This document shows, one piece after another, positions 15,098 through 16,066 of a stretch of DNA of 16,066 nt (its first letter is position 1; every line of letters starts with the position of its first letter). Position numbers and translations under genes: made by a program. The notes beneath the pieces are model-generated. The model saw only the letters and a program-made list of their open reading frames with translations. It was not told where the DNA came from and ran no database searches. The stretch comes from an uncultured Clostridia bacterium (GTDB taxonomy: Bacteria > Bacillota > Clostridia > Lachnospirales > Lachnospiraceae), in contig CAMJIC010000031.1 in NCBI GenBank assembly GCA_946405675.1, forward strand, positions 1 to 16,066, read 5' to 3'.

Positions 15098-15940
15098 TTA
15101 ATCAGCCTTGGTGAAGGCGTTTACTTCCGTGTTTCCGAAGGTATCATCCTTCCAGAGGAGGGTAATGGCCAGGTCTTCACCTTTCTCGTCATAGGAGGCA
15201 TCGAGCGCGAACAGTCCGGTTCCGGTACCAGCTTCCGCTTCCGTCTCGTTCTCCGTTTCACCTGTACCGTCAGAGATGGCAGCGACATGCTCCGTGCCGT
15301 CCCAGTAGACCAGGGCATCCTTGATGCAGTCATAATAACCGGTCATGGTATAGTAAGCTGTCTGACCGTCTTTACCGCTGCCGTCGGAGATGGTAAAAGC
15401 AAGACCGTCATCATCGGTCAGGGAAACCTCCATCGTATGCGTCCCGTCTTTTTCCTCCCAGACGCCCTCCAGGAAAGGAGCAAGGTCACTGCCGGTGGTG
15501 GCGAAGGCCTGTCCGCCGCCTACTTCCTCCAGGATCTCGCCGTCCTTCGTGGTGACGTTGAAGTCCATGTACTCTTTGACATAATGACCGTCCGTATAGA
15601 CAAGGCGGATGAGATCTTCCTCTTCCTCATCAGAAGCATCCGGGATCGCGCGGAAGCTGCCGACATAGGCATAGCCATCTTCCATATCAGACTGGGTGAC
15701 CAGCTCGACATAGGAAGCATCTCCCTTATCTCCTTCATAGGATTCCCAGTAGAAATCAGGATTATTGCGGTCGGACTTGATCCGGATCGTCATAATGCCA
15801 TCTGTGAGTTCTGTATCCACGTTGATATCCGGGCGGATCTCCGGTTCCGTCTCCGTCTCATTGGCAAATGCCGGCATAGCCATGAAACTTGCTGCAAGAA
15901 ATGCGCTTCCGATCATAAAAGCTTTCCGATTCAGTGTCAT
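15098..15940 (-). CDS. Acidic secreted protein of unknown function
   Basis: The minus-strand gene encodes 280 residues. A classical Sec signal peptide (basic start, hydrophobic 8-22, cleavage after PAFA, about residue 26) precedes a very acidic mature domain. Glu/Thr-rich linkers appear at about 27-40 (NETETEPEIRPD) and about 228-240 (TENETEAEAGTGTG), and several short Tyr/Trp-rich strands (for example FYWESYEGD) suggest beta structure. There is no lipobox, cell-wall anchor (LPxTG) or recognised enzyme motif, so it is probably released or loosely held. The start has an AGAGGAG site. Two similar-looking blocks (an N-terminal half ending near residue 130 and a C-terminal half starting at EGVWEEKDG) could be two domains. 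I do not recognise the family. Confidence 0.8.
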   Translation of the reverse strand: MTLNRKAFMIGSAFLAASFMAMPAFANETETEPEIRPDINVDTELTDGIMTIRIKSDRNNPDFYWESYEGDKGDASYVELVTQSDMEDGYAYVGSFRAIPDASDEEEEDLIRLVYTDGHYVKEYMDFNVTTKDGEILEEVGGGQAFATTGSDLAPFLEGVWEEKDGTHTMEVSLTDDDGLAFTISDGSGKDGQTAYYTMTGYYDCIKDALVYWDGTEHVAAISDGTGETENETEAEAGTGTGLFALDASYDEKGEDLAITLLWKDDTFGNTEVNAFTKAD

Positions 15941-15986
15941 TGTGTGTTCTCCTCTCGTTGATCAATATGTTGATTCAAAAGTTATT

Positions 15987-16021
15987 GTAACAGTTCAGAA
16001 CCTCTGGTTCTGAACTGTTAC
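15987..16021. repeat. Perfect 16-bp inverted repeat
   Basis: GTAACAGTTCAGAACC (15987-16002) is followed by loop TCT and its exact complement GGTTCTGAACTGTTAC (16006-16021). There is no T run on either side, so it is not a simple terminator. It lies upstream of the minus-strand secreted protein gene. The core TTCTGAAC is also present near the end of the palindromic element at 13151-13310, a suggestive but short match. Confidence 0.75.
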
Positions 16022-16023
16022 GT

Positions 16024-16066
16024 CAGTCCGCCATGAAAATTTTTGCTTCGCAAAAATGGCGGACTG
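16024..16066. repeat. Second stem-loop reaching the window edge
   Basis: CAGTCCGCCAT (16024-16034) pairs with ATGGCGGACTG (16056-16066), with an inner TTTTTGC/GCAAAAA stem (16040-16046 and 16050-16056) around a TTC loop and a bulge at 16035-16039. It follows the previous hairpin by two bases and ends exactly at the window border, so a larger repeat structure may continue outside. On the minus strand it would lie upstream of the secreted protein gene. Confidence 0.6.

Noticed and set aside
1..16066. tRNA, rRNA, CRISPR arrays, transposase genes and known riboswitches
   Set aside because: I looked for cloverleaf-like stretches, regularly spaced repeats, transposase motifs and leader folds and saw none that could be supported.

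Overview
The window looks like a chromosomal segment of a Gram-positive anaerobe, most likely a Lachnospiraceae-type Clostridia. Ribosome binding sites are strong AGGAG-type. The genes are moderately GC-rich and tightly packed on one strand. Extracytoplasmic proteins carry Gram-positive style lipoprotein or Sec signals, and there is no outer-membrane machinery. This taxonomic call is inference; no rRNA or other marker gene is present.

Region 1 (1-4347) is the distal part of an FTR1/P19-type iron uptake operon: a left-truncated DUF2318 membrane protein with CxxC pairs, two MacB/FtsX-type permeases, and their ATPase. The usual upstream partners (FTR1 permease, P19-like iron-binding protein) would lie outside the window.

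Region 2 (4388-12114) follows on the same strand with short gaps or overlaps and reads as an envelope redox module. It encodes a lipoprotein with a C-terminal FMN-attachment motif, an unrecognised membrane-anchored protein, a five-helix histidine-bearing SdhC/FrdC-like protein, a MacB-like permease and ATPase, fumarate reductase/succinate dehydrogenase-like flavoprotein and iron-sulfur subunits, and a second, homologous permease and ATPase. Together regions 1 and 2 hold four permeases, three ATPases, a complete FrdABC-like set and an extracytoplasmic flavoprotein. My inference is a transmembrane electron path between the cytosolic Frd-like enzyme and the cell surface (flavin lipoprotein, possibly iron), with MacB-type ABC machines acting on the exported redox partner or the metal. 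This is the most unusual content of the window. The flavoprotein subunit appears to lack the histidine that normally binds FAD covalently.

Region 3 (12260-15006) holds ordinary genes: a PaaI-type hotdog thioesterase, a small coiled-coil protein behind an extended -10 promoter, a DUF1284 cysteine-rich protein and a Gfo/Idh/MocA oxidoreductase. The largest gene-free gap, 13110-13442, contains a long imperfect palindromic element of about 160 bp and a terminator-like hairpin. A 19-base piece matching one end of that element lies at the stop codon of the permease ending at 7108.

Region 4 (15007-16066) has a strong, probably bidirectional terminator, then one minus-strand gene for an acidic secreted protein of unknown function, and two strong hairpins that run up to the window end.
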